From assembly GCA_964432995.1 (NCBI GenBank), contig CAYSPU010000023.1, positions 1 to 34,989 of the forward strand: a DNA stretch of 34,989 nt, read 5' to 3'. The DNA comes from CAYSPU01 sp964432995 (lineage in GTDB: Bacteria > Verrucomicrobiota > Verrucomicrobiia > Limisphaerales > JAHDYP01). The translations under genes were made by a program, and so were the position numbers. Positions 1 through 11,100 of this stretch are shown here, piece by piece. How positions within the stretch are numbered: the stretch's first letter is position 1; each line of letters opens with the position of its first letter. The notes below the pieces were generated by a model. That model had not been told where the DNA came from and searched no databases. It saw only the letters and a program-made list of their open reading frames with translations.

Positions 1-1565
1 AGAAAGGCGTCGACCTGGCCAAGGATCGTCAGGCCTTGCAGCGGTTGTACGAAGGGATGTTCTTGCGCATTCAGCGGGCTTACCCGATCGACTACTACTG
101 GATCTGGGGGCACGAGGGCGAGATCGACCAGGCACGGTTCATCACGAATCTGCACTGTGCCGGCGCGGCGCGGCGGGCCAGCCAAGCGCCCTTTGGTCTG
201 GGCATTTGCGGCTGGGGATGGATCACCCAGAACTTCCGGGCCCTGGATGCGGTGCTGCCCAAGGATGTGTTCTTCAGCGCGATCAGCATGTCGGTCGGCA
301 ACGATCCGGTGTCGCCGAATTTCGGACGGCTGGAAGGGCGTCAGAAATGGGCCATCCCGTGGTTCGAAGACGATCCCGCGCTCAGTTCACCACAACTGTG
401 GGTGGGACGCATGCGCAAGGATGCGGCGGACGCTCGGAAGTACGGTTGCACCGGGTTAATGGGCTTGCACTGGCGCACCCGGGTGCTCAGTCCGAACATC
501 GCGGCGCTCGCTCAAGCCGGATGGCACCAAGGCGAGTGGAGCCGGCCCGCACCGCGTTCGGACTCACTGCCGGATGTCGCCGCGCTCGGTGGGAATGTGG
601 CGACATTCAACCAAACGCCGATGACCGGCAGCGAGGACGTCCGTTTCCGGGCGACAGCCGACTTCTACGAAGACTGGGCGCGCGCCCAGTTTGGCACCGA
701 GGCGGCCACGGCCGCCGCCAGGATCTTCACGCAGCTCGACGGGAAGTTCCCGCGGGCCAGCACGTGGAATCAGGGGCCGGGGGTGGTGGTCGTCAACCCG
801 CAGCCGTGGGAACAGGTCGCGCGGGAGTACCGATTCGTCGAGGAACTGGCGGCGCTGAGCCCGGGCATTCGCGGCGCGGGCAACCGCGAGCGGTTCGACT
901 GGTGGCTCAACACCTTCCGGTACGCGCGCAGCATGGCGCAAGTCGGTTGTGCCCGCGGCGCGCTGGACCAAGTGATGGCGCGGATCGCCCAGGAATCGGA
1001 TCCGACGGTGCAGCGCCGGTTGGCCCGGGAACAGGCGTTGCCGCAGCGCGAGGAACTGGTCCGGCTTCTTGCGGAAATGTACGGCCACCTGTTGGCCACG
1101 GTGCACAACTCCAGTGAACTGGGCGCCGTGGTCAACATCGAGCAACAGTCGCTCCTGCGGACGCAACTCCTGGTCGCGCATGACGAGCGGCTCGAGCAAC
1201 TGCTCGGCGAGCCCTTGCCCGCCAGCACGCGGCTCTGGAAGGACTACCGCGGCCCGGCGCGACTTGTCGTGCTGACCGCCCGCGGTTCTGCCCTCAGGGG
1301 AGAGCAGTTGGTGTTGCCGATCATCGCCCTCGACCCCCAGCCGGTCCGGTCGCTGGTGGTAAAGACACGCCCCCTGGGGCGCGGTAAATGGCGCACCGTC
1401 GAAGCCCGGCACGTCGGGCGCGCGGTGTATCGTGCCCACTTGCCCCCCGCACAGGAGGACTTTGAATACGTTGTCGAAATGCAGACGGCCCGCAGCCAAG
1501 TCGTCCGCTGGCCGGCGACGGCCCCGGAGCTGAACCAGTCCGTGGTGGTCGTCCAAAGCGACTGA
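1..1565 (+). CDS. Glycoside-hydrolase-like protein, C-terminal part (5' end outside the window)
   Basis: The reading frame is open from the first bases (codons start at position 3), so the gene begins upstream; the TTG at 36 is only the first possible start inside the window. About 520 residues are visible. The sequence is rich in Trp and Tyr with acidic pairs (DYYWIWGHEGE near the start, AIPWFEDD around residue 110), as in TIM-barrel carbohydrate-active enzymes, followed by a helical stretch and a beta-rich tail. I cannot assign a CAZy family. The missing N-terminus probably holds the signal peptide. It ends 15 bp before a Tat-exported oxidoreductase on the same strand, which suggests an operon for sugar processing. 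The hydrolase call is inferred from composition and context rather than from an identified catalytic motif. Confidence 0.6.
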   Translation, partial: KGVDLAKDRQALQRLYEGMFLRIQRAYPIDYYWIWGHEGEIDQARFITNLHCAGAARRASQAPFGLGICGWGWITQNFRALDAVLPKDVFFSAISMSVGNDPVSPNFGRLEGRQKWAIPWFEDDPALSSPQLWVGRMRKDAADARKYGCTGLMGLHWRTRVLSPNIAALAQAGWHQGEWSRPAPRSDSLPDVAALGGNVATFNQTPMTGSEDVRFRATADFYEDWARAQFGTEAATAAARIFTQLDGKFPRASTWNQGPGVVVVNPQPWEQVAREYRFVEELAALSPGIRGAGNRERFDWWLNTFRYARSMAQVGCARGALDQVMARIAQESDPTVQRRLAREQALPQREELVRLLAEMYGHLLATVHNSSELGAVVNIEQQSLLRTQLLVAHDERLEQLLGEPLPASTRLWKDYRGPARLVVLTARGSALRGEQLVLPIIALDPQPVRSLVVKTRPLGRGKWRTVEARHVGRAVYRAHLPPAQEDFEYVVEMQTARSQVVRWPATAPELNQSVVVVQSD

Positions 1566-1580
1566 TCCCAACCAAAAGGC

Positions 1581-2978
1581 ATGACCATGACCAACAAACC
1601 AAGGAGCGCCCCGTCGAATCAGTCCAGGACGCCATCGCCTCCCCTCTCGCGGCGCCAATTCGTGGCGCAGAGCGGGACGATGGCGGCGGGTTCCGCGCTG
1701 GCGGGCGTGGCCCTGCCCTTCGTCCACGCGGCCGAGGACAACACCATCCGCCTGGCGCTCATCGGCTGTGGCGGGCGCGGGAGCGGGGCGGCGTCCAACG
1801 CCCTGGACTCGTCACAGGGGCCGGTCAAGCTGGTGGCGATGGGGGATTTCTTCGAGAACCGACTGGCGAGTTCGTATCAGGCTCTTCACGAGAAGTACGG
1901 CGACCGGGTGGACGTGCCCCGGGAACGGCGCTTTGCGGGCTTTCAGGCGTGGCGTGAGGCGATCGACTGTCTGCGGCCCGGCTCGGGCGACATCGCGATG
2001 CTGTGCGGCTACGCGGGATTCCGTCCGCAGCAACTCGAATACGCCGTCGCCAAGGGCGTGAATGTGTTCATGGAGAAGTCGTTTGCGACCGATCCCCCGG
2101 GGGCACGGCGCGTGATTCAGGCCGGAGAGGCGGCGGAGCGGAAGAACCTCAAAATTGCGGCGGGCCTCCAGTGCCGCCATTCCCGGAACCGCCAGGAACT
2201 CATCCGGCGGATCCGCGCCGGAGAACTGGGCGAGATTCAGTTGATTCGCGCCTATCGGATGGAGCCGTGTGGCTGGCTGGGCCCGCGACCGGCGGCGGAG
2301 AAGGAACTGCACTGGCAAATCCGCAATTTCGTGCATTTCTTCTGGGTATCCGGCGGTTTGTTTGCCGAGATGAACATCCACCAGATCGACGAGATCTGCT
2401 GGATCAAGGGCGCCTGGCCGGTCTCCGCCCACGGCATCGGCGGCCGGGCGGTGACCAACACCGATTGCGGGCAGGGCCTCGACTCGTTCGCCGTCGAGTG
2501 GACCTTTCCCGACGGCACGAAGGCCTACGACACGGTGCGCTGGTTGCCCCAGTGCCACACCGACTTCGTCACGTATCTCCACGGCACCAAATGCGCCGCC
2601 CAGTTCTCCGGACCGATTCACGAGGGCATCGTGCACACCTACAAGGATCAACGTTGCGAGCGAGACAACATCGCCTGGCGCGCCGCGCCGGAACCCGTCA
2701 CGCCCTGGCAGGCGGAGTGGGACAACCTGCTGGAGGCCATTCGTCGCGACCGGCCCCACAACGAAGCCAGGCGGGCGGCGCTGTCGAACCTGGCCGACAT
2801 GATGGGGCGCGCGGCGGTTCACATGGGCCGCGTCATCACCTGGGAGGAGTTGATGGTGTCGGAGTTCCGGTTCTGCCCGGCGATCGACGAGTTGACGGCA
2901 GAGAGCCCGGCGCCGGTTCCTGCCGATGCGCGGGGGCGCTACCCGGTGCCGGTGCCCGGGGTGTGGAGTGAAGTCTGA
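1581..2978 (+). CDS. Tat-exported Gfo/Idh/MocA family oxidoreductase
   Basis: This 465-residue protein begins with a twin-arginine signal: SRRQFV at residues 23-28, a hydrophobic alanine/glycine stretch, and a likely cleavage after VHA at about residue 50. A Rossmann nucleotide-binding motif follows at once (LIGCGGRG, about 60-67). The usual EKP of the family appears as EKS (VFMEKSFATDPPGARR), so the lysine is kept and the proline is changed. The C-terminal half has the family's alpha/beta fold pattern with EMNIHQIDEICW, in the area where family members carry a catalytic His. Members oxidise or reduce sugars and cyclitols with NAD(P); the Tat signal means it is exported already folded, probably with its cofactor. 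It lies 15 bp after a hydrolase-like gene and is convergent with the next gene, 30 bp away. The exact substrate is unknown. ATG codons at 1581 and 1587 are both possible starts. Confidence 0.9.
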   Translation: MTMTNKPRSAPSNQSRTPSPPLSRRQFVAQSGTMAAGSALAGVALPFVHAAEDNTIRLALIGCGGRGSGAASNALDSSQGPVKLVAMGDFFENRLASSYQALHEKYGDRVDVPRERRFAGFQAWREAIDCLRPGSGDIAMLCGYAGFRPQQLEYAVAKGVNVFMEKSFATDPPGARRVIQAGEAAERKNLKIAAGLQCRHSRNRQELIRRIRAGELGEIQLIRAYRMEPCGWLGPRPAAEKELHWQIRNFVHFFWVSGGLFAEMNIHQIDEICWIKGAWPVSAHGIGGRAVTNTDCGQGLDSFAVEWTFPDGTKAYDTVRWLPQCHTDFVTYLHGTKCAAQFSGPIHEGIVHTYKDQRCERDNIAWRAAPEPVTPWQAEWDNLLEAIRRDRPHNEARRAALSNLADMMGRAAVHMGRVITWEELMVSEFRFCPAIDELTAESPAPVPADARGRYPVPVPGVWSEV

Positions 2979-3008
2979 TCTCCCGCAGCTTCGCACACTG
3001 GGGTCTGT

Positions 3009-4928
3009 TCATTCGGTGCGGACGCGGTAATAGCGTTTACCGTGGAGTGGCGTATCCACGTGCGAATTCGTGGTGGCGGTAGGCGGCTCGAAGGTCCGCA
3101 GAACCGTCCACGCGGGGATGGTCGCGGCGAGATCCTCGGAACACTCGAGGCTCTGACGCGTGTTGGGGCCTGCCTTCCATTCGATCGTCACGTTGTCACC
3201 GGCGATCGTGATGCCGAGAATCTCGGGCGGCGGCAGGGCTGAGGACGTTATCGCGCGCCCTTGCCGGAGATAGGAACCGCGCGCCGTGGGCCACGGCATG
3301 GAATTGGTCGACGATCCGGGCACGCTGTAGACGAAGCAGTTCCCGGCAAATGTTTGCACCACAATCTCCAGGGTGCCGTCGCCGTCCAGGTCGCCCAGCG
3401 TTGGGGCCGCGGGCGCGCCTTTCCCATTTCCGTTTGTCCCTTGGATGGGCAGCTCCACGTCATGGAGCAGGGCGCCCTGCCGGTCCAGCACCACCAGGTA
3501 CCCGTGCGGCACGCCCGGATCCACGCTCTCGGGATCCCCATAGGTGGTGAAGATGAGTTCGGCCACATTGTCCTGGTTCAAGTCGCAAACCAGCACCTCG
3601 GACGCATACATCACCTCCGCCCCGTGGCGGATGTCGTAACGCCAGAGCCGCTGCGCTTCCGGGCTGAAGGCATAGACGTAGCCGTCGTTCATGGGCACGA
3701 TGATCTCCGGGCGTCCGTCGCCCGAGAGATCCACCGTAGTCGGGGCCGGAATGCCCCGCGGCGGATACCAGGCTTCCGACTGCACCAACGGCGCGTCCGA
3801 GGAAGGCGGGTTCTCCCAGCCGGTCAGCCGGCGTGCGCTCCGCGATCCGTCGCCGTAGCTGCCCTCGAGCACCATCACGGAGTGGTGAATCGTTTCATAG
3901 GGAATGTGCCATTCGATATTGGGAACGCCCACGACTTCGTTGCGGCCGTCGTCGTTCAGATCGACGACGTTGCAGGGCGAGGCGGTCCATTGGCACCAGG
4001 GGGTGTCTTCCGGTGACGGCCATTCGCCCAGATGCTCGTGGTAGTGTTGCGCCTCCACCGCCGGGTCGAACCAGCGGATCATCTGACCCCAGTTCAACCG
4101 GTTGTTGTAGTACGCCGTCGACCGGTTGCGATAGTAGTCCGACGCGAGATGGGACACCCCATCGTGGTCGAAGACATTGACCTGGTGGTTGTCGAACGTG
4201 ACGACGATTTCCAGCTCCGGGTCGTCGTCGAGATTGCCCACGCCGAGGTTGAGCCCGTAGCAGCCGNNNNNNNNNNCGTGATTGCCGGCTCCGTTTGCAT
4301 CGGCGTCGTTGCCGGGGCCCGTCGCGGTGTTGTAGCGTGGCCACGCCTGCCAGGCCAGGCCCGGCGGTTGATAGAGGGTCCCGTTCGGCGACAGCACGTA
4401 GACCTGAGGTTCGCCCTCGTCCGTTTGCGTGTTGGCCGCCACAATCTCGATCGTTCCGTCGTTGTCCAGATCGGCGGCCGCCAGCGAGCGCACCTCGGGC
4501 GACATCCCCTCCCCGTCATAACTCCGGTATGGCCAGCCGGCTTTGATCGACAACTGGCCGTTCCTCCATTCGTAGGCGGCGATCATGCCCTGGCTCCCGC
4601 CCACCACAACCTCGGTGATGCCGTCGTTGTCGAGATCGGCGACCACGGCCGGAGCATACACGCGCCCTTTGTGGTAGGTATCGTACGGCATCTTGTCCAG
4701 CAGGTTCATCTCCGCGTCCCACACGAAGATGGAGTAGTAGGTGCCGACGAGCTCTTTGTGGCCGTCGCCGTCCAGATCAAAGATGGCGGGCGCGCCAAAC
4801 CAGGAGGTCTCGAGCCATCGGACCGTATGCCGCAGCTCGGGCCTCTGAACCGGCGCGGCCGCCAGAACGCCGGCCGTGACCATCAGTCCCATCACCTGCA
4901 CCATAGGTCTGCTGCGAATCGTTTCCAT
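3009..4928 (-). CDS. Secreted FG-GAP/VCBS-repeat beta-propeller-like protein
   Basis: I chose the ATG at 4928 because the next 25 residues form a signal peptide (basic start, then GLMVTAGVLAAAP). An in-frame ATG at 5045 would add 39 residues that do not look like a signal. The protein is about 639 residues and carries eight calcium-type motifs of the D-x-[DN]-x-D-G class, for example FDLDGDGHKE, VADLDNDGIT, AADLDNDGTIE and LGDLDGDGTLE, as in integrin-like FG-GAP/VCBS propellers. The last 75 residues form a separate beta module ending YYRVRTE, similar in style to the end of the 3,179-residue protein just upstream on the same strand. Ten unknown bases fall inside the gene and keep the frame. 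It is probably an extracellular or surface binding protein; no catalytic motif is seen. Confidence 0.85.
   Translation of the reverse strand: METIRSRPMVQVMGLMVTAGVLAAAPVQRPELRHTVRWLETSWFGAPAIFDLDGDGHKELVGTYYSIFVWDAEMNLLDKMPYDTYHKGRVYAPAVVADLDNDGITEVVVGGSQGMIAAYEWRNGQLSIKAGWPYRSYDGEGMSPEVRSLAAADLDNDGTIEIVAANTQTDEGEPQVYVLSPNGTLYQPPGLAWQAWPRYNTATGPGNDADANGAGNHXXXXGCYGLNLGVGNLDDDPELEIVVTFDNHQVNVFDHDGVSHLASDYYRNRSTAYYNNRLNWGQMIRWFDPAVEAQHYHEHLGEWPSPEDTPWCQWTASPCNVVDLNDDGRNEVVGVPNIEWHIPYETIHHSVMVLEGSYGDGSRSARRLTGWENPPSSDAPLVQSEAWYPPRGIPAPTTVDLSGDGRPEIIVPMNDGYVYAFSPEAQRLWRYDIRHGAEVMYASEVLVCDLNQDNVAELIFTTYGDPESVDPGVPHGYLVVLDRQGALLHDVELPIQGTNGNGKGAPAAPTLGDLDGDGTLEIVVQTFAGNCFVYSVPGSSTNSMPWPTARGSYLRQGRAITSSALPPPEILGITIAGDNVTIEWKAGPNTRQSLECSEDLAATIPAWTVLRTFEPPTATTNSHVDTPLHGKRYYRVRTE
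4267..4276. other. Assembly gap (10 N)
   Basis: A run of exactly ten N lies inside the FG-GAP protein gene. The frame continues on both sides and the flanking protein (NGAGNH before, GCYGLNLG after) fits one repeat unit, so the true gap is probably small or a multiple of three. Ten N is a common scaffolder placeholder, so the real length is unknown. Confidence 0.99.
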
Positions 4929-5141
4929 AGATTGCGATTGCTGCCAAAAGTCAGGAAAGCCCGATGGACGAGCAGAGACAGCGCCACGCCCACCGGCGAC
5001 CTGGAGCCACGGGCGGACCCTACTCCCCAGGCTTACGGGGCACAAGCAGCCAACACCGCAACCAATACCGCCAAGCCGAAGATGCTACCGACCGACAGCG
5101 TCTGTGTGGCGCTCAAGAATCACGGCGCCAGGATCTGCGGT

Positions 5142-8100
5142 TCACGGATCCCACCGGAGGCGATAGAACCGGTTTGGGGTCGTCATTGCCGTGGGGTCGG
5201 CGAAGGTGGCGGAACCTTGCTCGCCGACGGTCACCGTTTCCAGATCGATCCAGGCGGCCAGATCGTCCGAGGCTTCGAGGGTGAAACGCAGGCCGGTCTC
5301 GGCCTGGAAGCTGAACTGGAAGCCCTCGGTAGTGAATGCCAGGCTGCTCGAAGTCAGGTCAGGCTGCACAGCGCGCACGCGGACACTGAACCTCGTCTGC
5401 GCTACGAAGGGTGATGGGGCGTCGTCCCGCACCTCGAGGGTGACGTCGCTCGATTGTCCGGCCAGGGCCGGGGGAGGTGTCCACGACCAGAGGCCGATCA
5501 GGGGATCGACGATCGCGTCGGCGGGTCCGGCGAGCTGGGCGAATTGGAGAGCGTTGGTGGGCAGGTCGGGGTCCTGGGCCTGGAGTTGGAGGTCGAGGCG
5601 TTGACCGGGATTGACGACCTGGTCGGGCACGGGTTCGAGGGCGGGAGGTTGGTTCACTTCGAGCACGGTGATCGTAGTCGATTGGGTGACACTGAGCGGC
5701 GGCGTGCCGTCGTCGGTGGCGGTGAAGGTAACCTCGAAAGTGCCCGGCCCTTGGGCCTCGCCGGGTGTCCAGGCGAAGACGCCCGTCGCCGGGTCGAAGC
5801 TGGCCCCCGCGGGTAGGCCACTGACGGACAACACCACCGCGTTGGCCGGGGCGTCATTTGAATCGTTGGCGCTGACGGTGAACGTCAGTGGGGTGCTTTC
5901 CTCCACGGTTGGATCGGCGACCGCCTCCACGACTGGCGCGGCGTTCACTTCGTTCACCGTTATCGCAAAGGTCAGTGCGTCGCTGAGGGGCGGTTCACCG
6001 TTGTCGGTGACGCGCACGGTGACCGGGTGGATGCCCGGCCCCTGCGGCTCCGACGGCGTCCAAGCGAAGACACCCGTGACGGGATCGATGGTGGCGCCTT
6101 CGGGTGCGCCGGGATCGAGGGAGAAGGTCAGCGTCTGGAGAGGCAGATCCGGATCCCCGGCGAGCAACTCGAGCATCAGTTCCTCGCCTTCGTCCACGGC
6201 TTGGTCCGGTATCGCCACCAGGCCGGTCACGAGGTTCTCGTAGTCCCGGAAACGAGCCAGGGAAGGACGGTCATAGACGCCGGCGCTGACACCCAGTCCC
6301 ACGTACAAGGTCTGGGGAAACGGTTCGGACACGGTGGTCCGCGTGATTTCTTCCCAACTCTCGCCGTCTCCACTCCGGTAGGCGATGAACGTCTGCCCCT
6401 CGCGACGGATGCGGACCCACCGATTCGGGTAAGGGGCGCCCTCGGTGGTGGTCGGGCCCCAGCCGCGCGAGTCGCCGTTGCGCTGGGGGCGCTCGATCAG
6501 GAGCAGGACGTCGTTGCTTTCGCGTCCGTCGATTCCCATGCCGCCCACTCTGCCCACGAGGCAGAACATGCGGCTCCCGGGTTCGAGGAGTTCACGCACC
6601 ACCAGACCGGCCGCGGTGTCGACGGTGTGCATCTCGATGCTTTCAAGTCGGACGCGCACATCGAAATCGCCCGTGACCGTCTGGTGAGCGAAGGAACACG
6701 TATCCGTCCAGAACCAGCCACCCCAACCGCTGAAGTCATAGTTGCCGTTCCCCAAGTCCTGGAGGGAGCTGGCGGGCAGCCGCGTGTCCAGGTCGGTCAC
6801 CACGAAGGGTTGGTTGAAGGGTACGACACCCGGCAGACCCAGTTGGGGGGCCTGGTTGGACTCCGTCACGGTTACGGGGACCGTGATCCGGTCCTGGAGG
6901 GCGGGCGAGCCATCGTCCGTCACCGTGACCGTGAGCTCGTAAACACCCGGGCCGACCGTTTCGTCAGTCCTCCAGGTGAGGCGTCCGGTTTGACGGTCCA
7001 GAGATGCACCGAAAGGAACGGCGCCTTCGAGGGCGTAGGTCAGGTGGGTGTAAGGCAGATCCGCGTCGTCGGCCGCGAACTCGAGGATGACCGTTTCCCC
7101 CTCGACCACGGTGGGAGGGGCAACGGGGCGGAACCGCGGTGGGCTGGTGTTTTCGTCGGTCAGGTAAAGGCCGTCGCGTTTTGCCTGGAGGTGGACGCCG
7201 TAGATGCGGACATCCGTCGCCCCGGCCACGACCGGGCCGACGAGGCTCGGCCTGGACTCTCGGGTATGGGCGAGCAATCGCCGCAGGAAGGCTGGATCGG
7301 CGTCCCCTTGGCCGGGTATGGGTACCGTCCCCCCCGTCGGACCTTGTTCCATGGGCAGCAGGAGCCGGATGTCGGCGGCCGGGGCGTGATTCTGGAAGAA
7401 GCCAGGTTGTCCTTGGATTCCCAGGAAGAGCGCCTCGAGCCCGGCGTCGGCATTCTCGATTCTGAGGTTGGTCAAGCGGTTGTTTGGAGAGAAGGTCAAG
7501 GTCGTCAGGAAGGCGATTTGACCTTGAAAAGCATCGATGAGAAGGGCGGGAGCGTCCTGAGGCAAGGGCGCCACGAATGCACCGTGGAGGGTGAACCGGC
7601 CATCGCCGATCAGTCGCAGAAACGTGGTGCCGCCTTCGAACCAAACGTCCTGAACCAGGAGTTGGCCGCCCTGGAAGACTTCGAAACTCGAAGGTGAAAG
7701 GCCCCCCGATCCGCCGAAGAGGCGCACGCCGCGGGTGGTGGCTCCGTCGAGTTGCGTGCCGCCCACCACCAGGACACTCGGATCGCTGCCGTTGAGGAAT
7801 CCGTAACCAGAGTCCGTCAGATCCACTGTGAGGTGTCGTAACCGGTCGATCCAAAGGTTGTGGCGTTGGCTGCCCGTCAGGCCGACCTGTTCCCCGAAGA
7901 GACGGCTTCCCGGTTGATCGCAGCGATCAATGACGATCCCCCTCGCCCCGCCGCCAATGGTCAGGCCTCGCAGGGTGGCCCGTGAAGGTCCCGCCAGCCG
8001 GAGCACCGCGCCTTCAGTGGCGGACTGCCAGTTCAACATCGAGGCGTAGAGGAACCCATCTCCGACGAGCTGGACGTCGCTGTGGGGAGGGACGACGAGC

Positions 8101-11100
8101 GTCTGGTCCACGCGGTAGGTGCCGGGCGGGAAGTGGACCACCGGCCGTTGGCCGGCAAGGGCCGCGGCCTCATCGATGGCGGCCTGGATGACGGCGGAGT
8201 CCGCGCCGGTTGGGATCTCGAACACCTGGCGATCGCGGTGAGGGAGGAATCCCGGCAATTCGGGTTCGTCCCATTCCAATTCGTCGCGGGCAACGATACG
8301 GTTGTCAAAGGCGATGGCGCGTTCGATGGCAGCCAGGGGCGAGGGCACGGTGAAGGTGTTGCCGATGGCGATTAGGTTGTCCCAGACCGAGACCACGGGG
8401 CCTTGGGTGACTTCCGCGCGGCTCCGAATCACATTGTCCAGCAACAGGACCGGCCCGAGGCTGAACACGGCGATGGGAGCCGACCTGGTGGGATCAATGA
8501 TCGTGTTGCCCTGGAAGGTGAGGTTCCCGGCACAACCGATCCAACCGACCAGGTAGAAGGCCGCGGACTCGATCGACGTGTTCCGGCGGAAGGAGAAATA
8601 GCCGGCGCAGTTGCCGAACATGAGGTCGCTGACCTTGGAGCGAAGAAACAGGCTGTCATAGACGTGGCACGCACCGGCGTAACGGGCATTCGTCACCCCG
8701 AGACCGCAATCCTCGAACCGGCAGTGCCAGGCCCACCAGTCCACCGCGTTGTAGCTGCCCATGCTGATGCCCGAATCGGCGCATCGCAGGAATTGACACC
8801 GCAAGACCGACACCTCGGCGTCGTTCGCCCCGGCGCCGCCGCCGCCGCGAATGCCGAATTGGACGTCGCGGATGATCAGGTCCGAGTACTCGCTGCCGGA
8901 GGTGGCGTTGGGTTGGTTGGTGCCATCCCAGATATGGTCGATCCCCGAGTAGGCCCGCCCCGCTCCGTCGAAGGTCAGGCGGGAAACGCGATGGTAGCCC
9001 ACCCCATTGCAGTGCAACATGGTCCCGCCCTCCGGGCCATCCCAGACGATCCAGGTGGTCTCAGGATCCTCGCCAATCACACTCACGCTGATGCGATACT
9101 TGAAGACAAGGCCTGAAGTGATCCGATACGTGCCCGCGGGTAGGTAGAGCACGCAGGGCTTCTCCTGATCCCAAGGTCCGCTGCCGCTCCAGCCGATGCT
9201 GTCCAACGCGGCCTGCAACGCCGCGGTGTCGTCCGTCACTCCGTCGCCCACGGCGCCGAAGTTGCGTCGGGCATCCATCCAACTGGGAAACGGACCCAGG
9301 AACTCCTCGGGCACCCAGGCCACGAAGGCAATTGTCGTGTCGATGGAAATGGCGTTGGCGGCGGCGGCGGTGTCGCGCAGGTTGTTGAAGGAGACCCGGT
9401 ATTCCTGGCCTTCGGTTTGCGGACTGGTGTAGAGCACGACCGTCCGCCCGTTCGGCACCAGTTTGGCTCTTTCCACGGCCAGGCCGCCATCAATGACATA
9501 GCTGGCCGGGTTGGCTGCATCGGAGGGATTGAGCGGCTCGGAGAACTCCAGCGTGACCTTCATCCGACCGATGCTGCCCTCGGCGGCAACCGGGACCGGC
9601 GGCTCGGTGTCCGGTTCGACCAGCAGCGTCGCCTCATCGCTCACCACCTCCGCGCCAGGGACACGCACCACGCACCGGAACGCGGCGCCATCCTCGTCCG
9701 AGGCGGCTCGAACGTGCTGGTAATCGGCAAAGCACGCTCCAGGGATGTCGGCGCCGTTCCGTTGCCATTGGTAGGTGACGACGTCCGAGTCGGTGGCGAC
9801 ACGGACTCGGAAGGCCACACTATCACCCTCCCGCACGGTGGCGTGCTCGGGGTACTGGGTGATGCTTACAATGGCGTCGTCGGTGGTGGCCAGGGCCCGC
9901 AAATAAGCGCCGGGGATGGGCGGATCCCACCTGGCCGGTTCCGGTTCGCCGGGCGGTTGCCAGGCGACGCCGAGGTGATCATCGCCGACGCGGGCCTTCA
10001 CCAACGCTTCCACGTAGTAGAGCCTTCCCGTTTCTAGCGAGATGAGTTCAGACCGGTTCTGGGGTGCCTCTGGGTTCCGGTCTGACAGCCCCGTCCAGTC
10101 CCGGTAGCCGCTGGCCCACGGCTCATGGGCGATCAGGCGGAGATTCCCGGGTTGGTCGTCCGTGCTCAGGAACAACGCCGCCGCGCCATTCGCTGCGAGG
10201 TAGAAGCGGTAGTCGCCGGTCTCGGGCGGGACCAGGTATCCCGAAAGCCGGACCCCGTAGTTATCCGCGAAGTTGCGCGGACTGGCAAACTCGGGCACGT
10301 AACCGACGAGGTCCGGCCAGTCGGGGAACTTGCTGTTGTTCGTGAAGGTGGAAAGCGCGACGCCGGCGATGTCCGAATAGAACTCGCGCAGGAGAAAGCC
10401 TTCGACCAGGGCAAACGCCGTGAAGGCGGCCTGAGTGCCGGAGGCGAGCATATTGGGGGTTGCCGCGCGGTCGCGAATCCCGCCGGCGGTCACCGTGTAA
10501 GTCCGGCCTTGGGTCTGGGGGGAGGTGAACAGCACGACCGTCAGCCCGTCCGGGTCCGCTTGAACTCGCAGCAAACCGAGTTCACCACCCAGGTCGTAAG
10601 CGATCGGGTTCGAGGCATCTTCCAGTCGCACCGGTTCCGAGAACCGAATCGTGATGCGGTCAAACGTCGGACTGCCACGGACGGAGAGGATCGTCGGCGG
10701 CGTCAGATCCGGCATGACGGTGAGCAGGGCGGCGGCGGAACGGACGGCCGAGATCCCGTTGACGACGACCACGTGGATCAAGGCGCCGTCATCCGCAAAG
10801 GGCACTTGCTCCAGGGTCAGGCTGGCGTTCGTGGCGCCGGGAATGGCGACCTCGTCCTTGAACCATTGATGGGTCAACGGCGGAGCACCGGTGGCGGTCA
10901 TCGAGAAGTTGGCCGTGCCAAACTCGCTCGTCGTTTGAGCTTGGGGCTGGCCGGTAATTTGGACCGGTTCGAGGACCGACACGCCCGAGAGGTACTCGGC
11001 CGGAATGGGTGGTGCGCCGTTGGCAGGTGCAGGATCACCCGGCATTTGCCAAGTGACCGCCAGGTTTTCTCCCCCACCCGCCTCCTTCATGCGCGCCTCG

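Noticed and set aside
6027..7697. Plus-strand open frame of 556 codons opposite the giant gene
   Set aside because: It is antisense to the DUF1349-like and cadherin-like modules and shows no domain or signal peptide.
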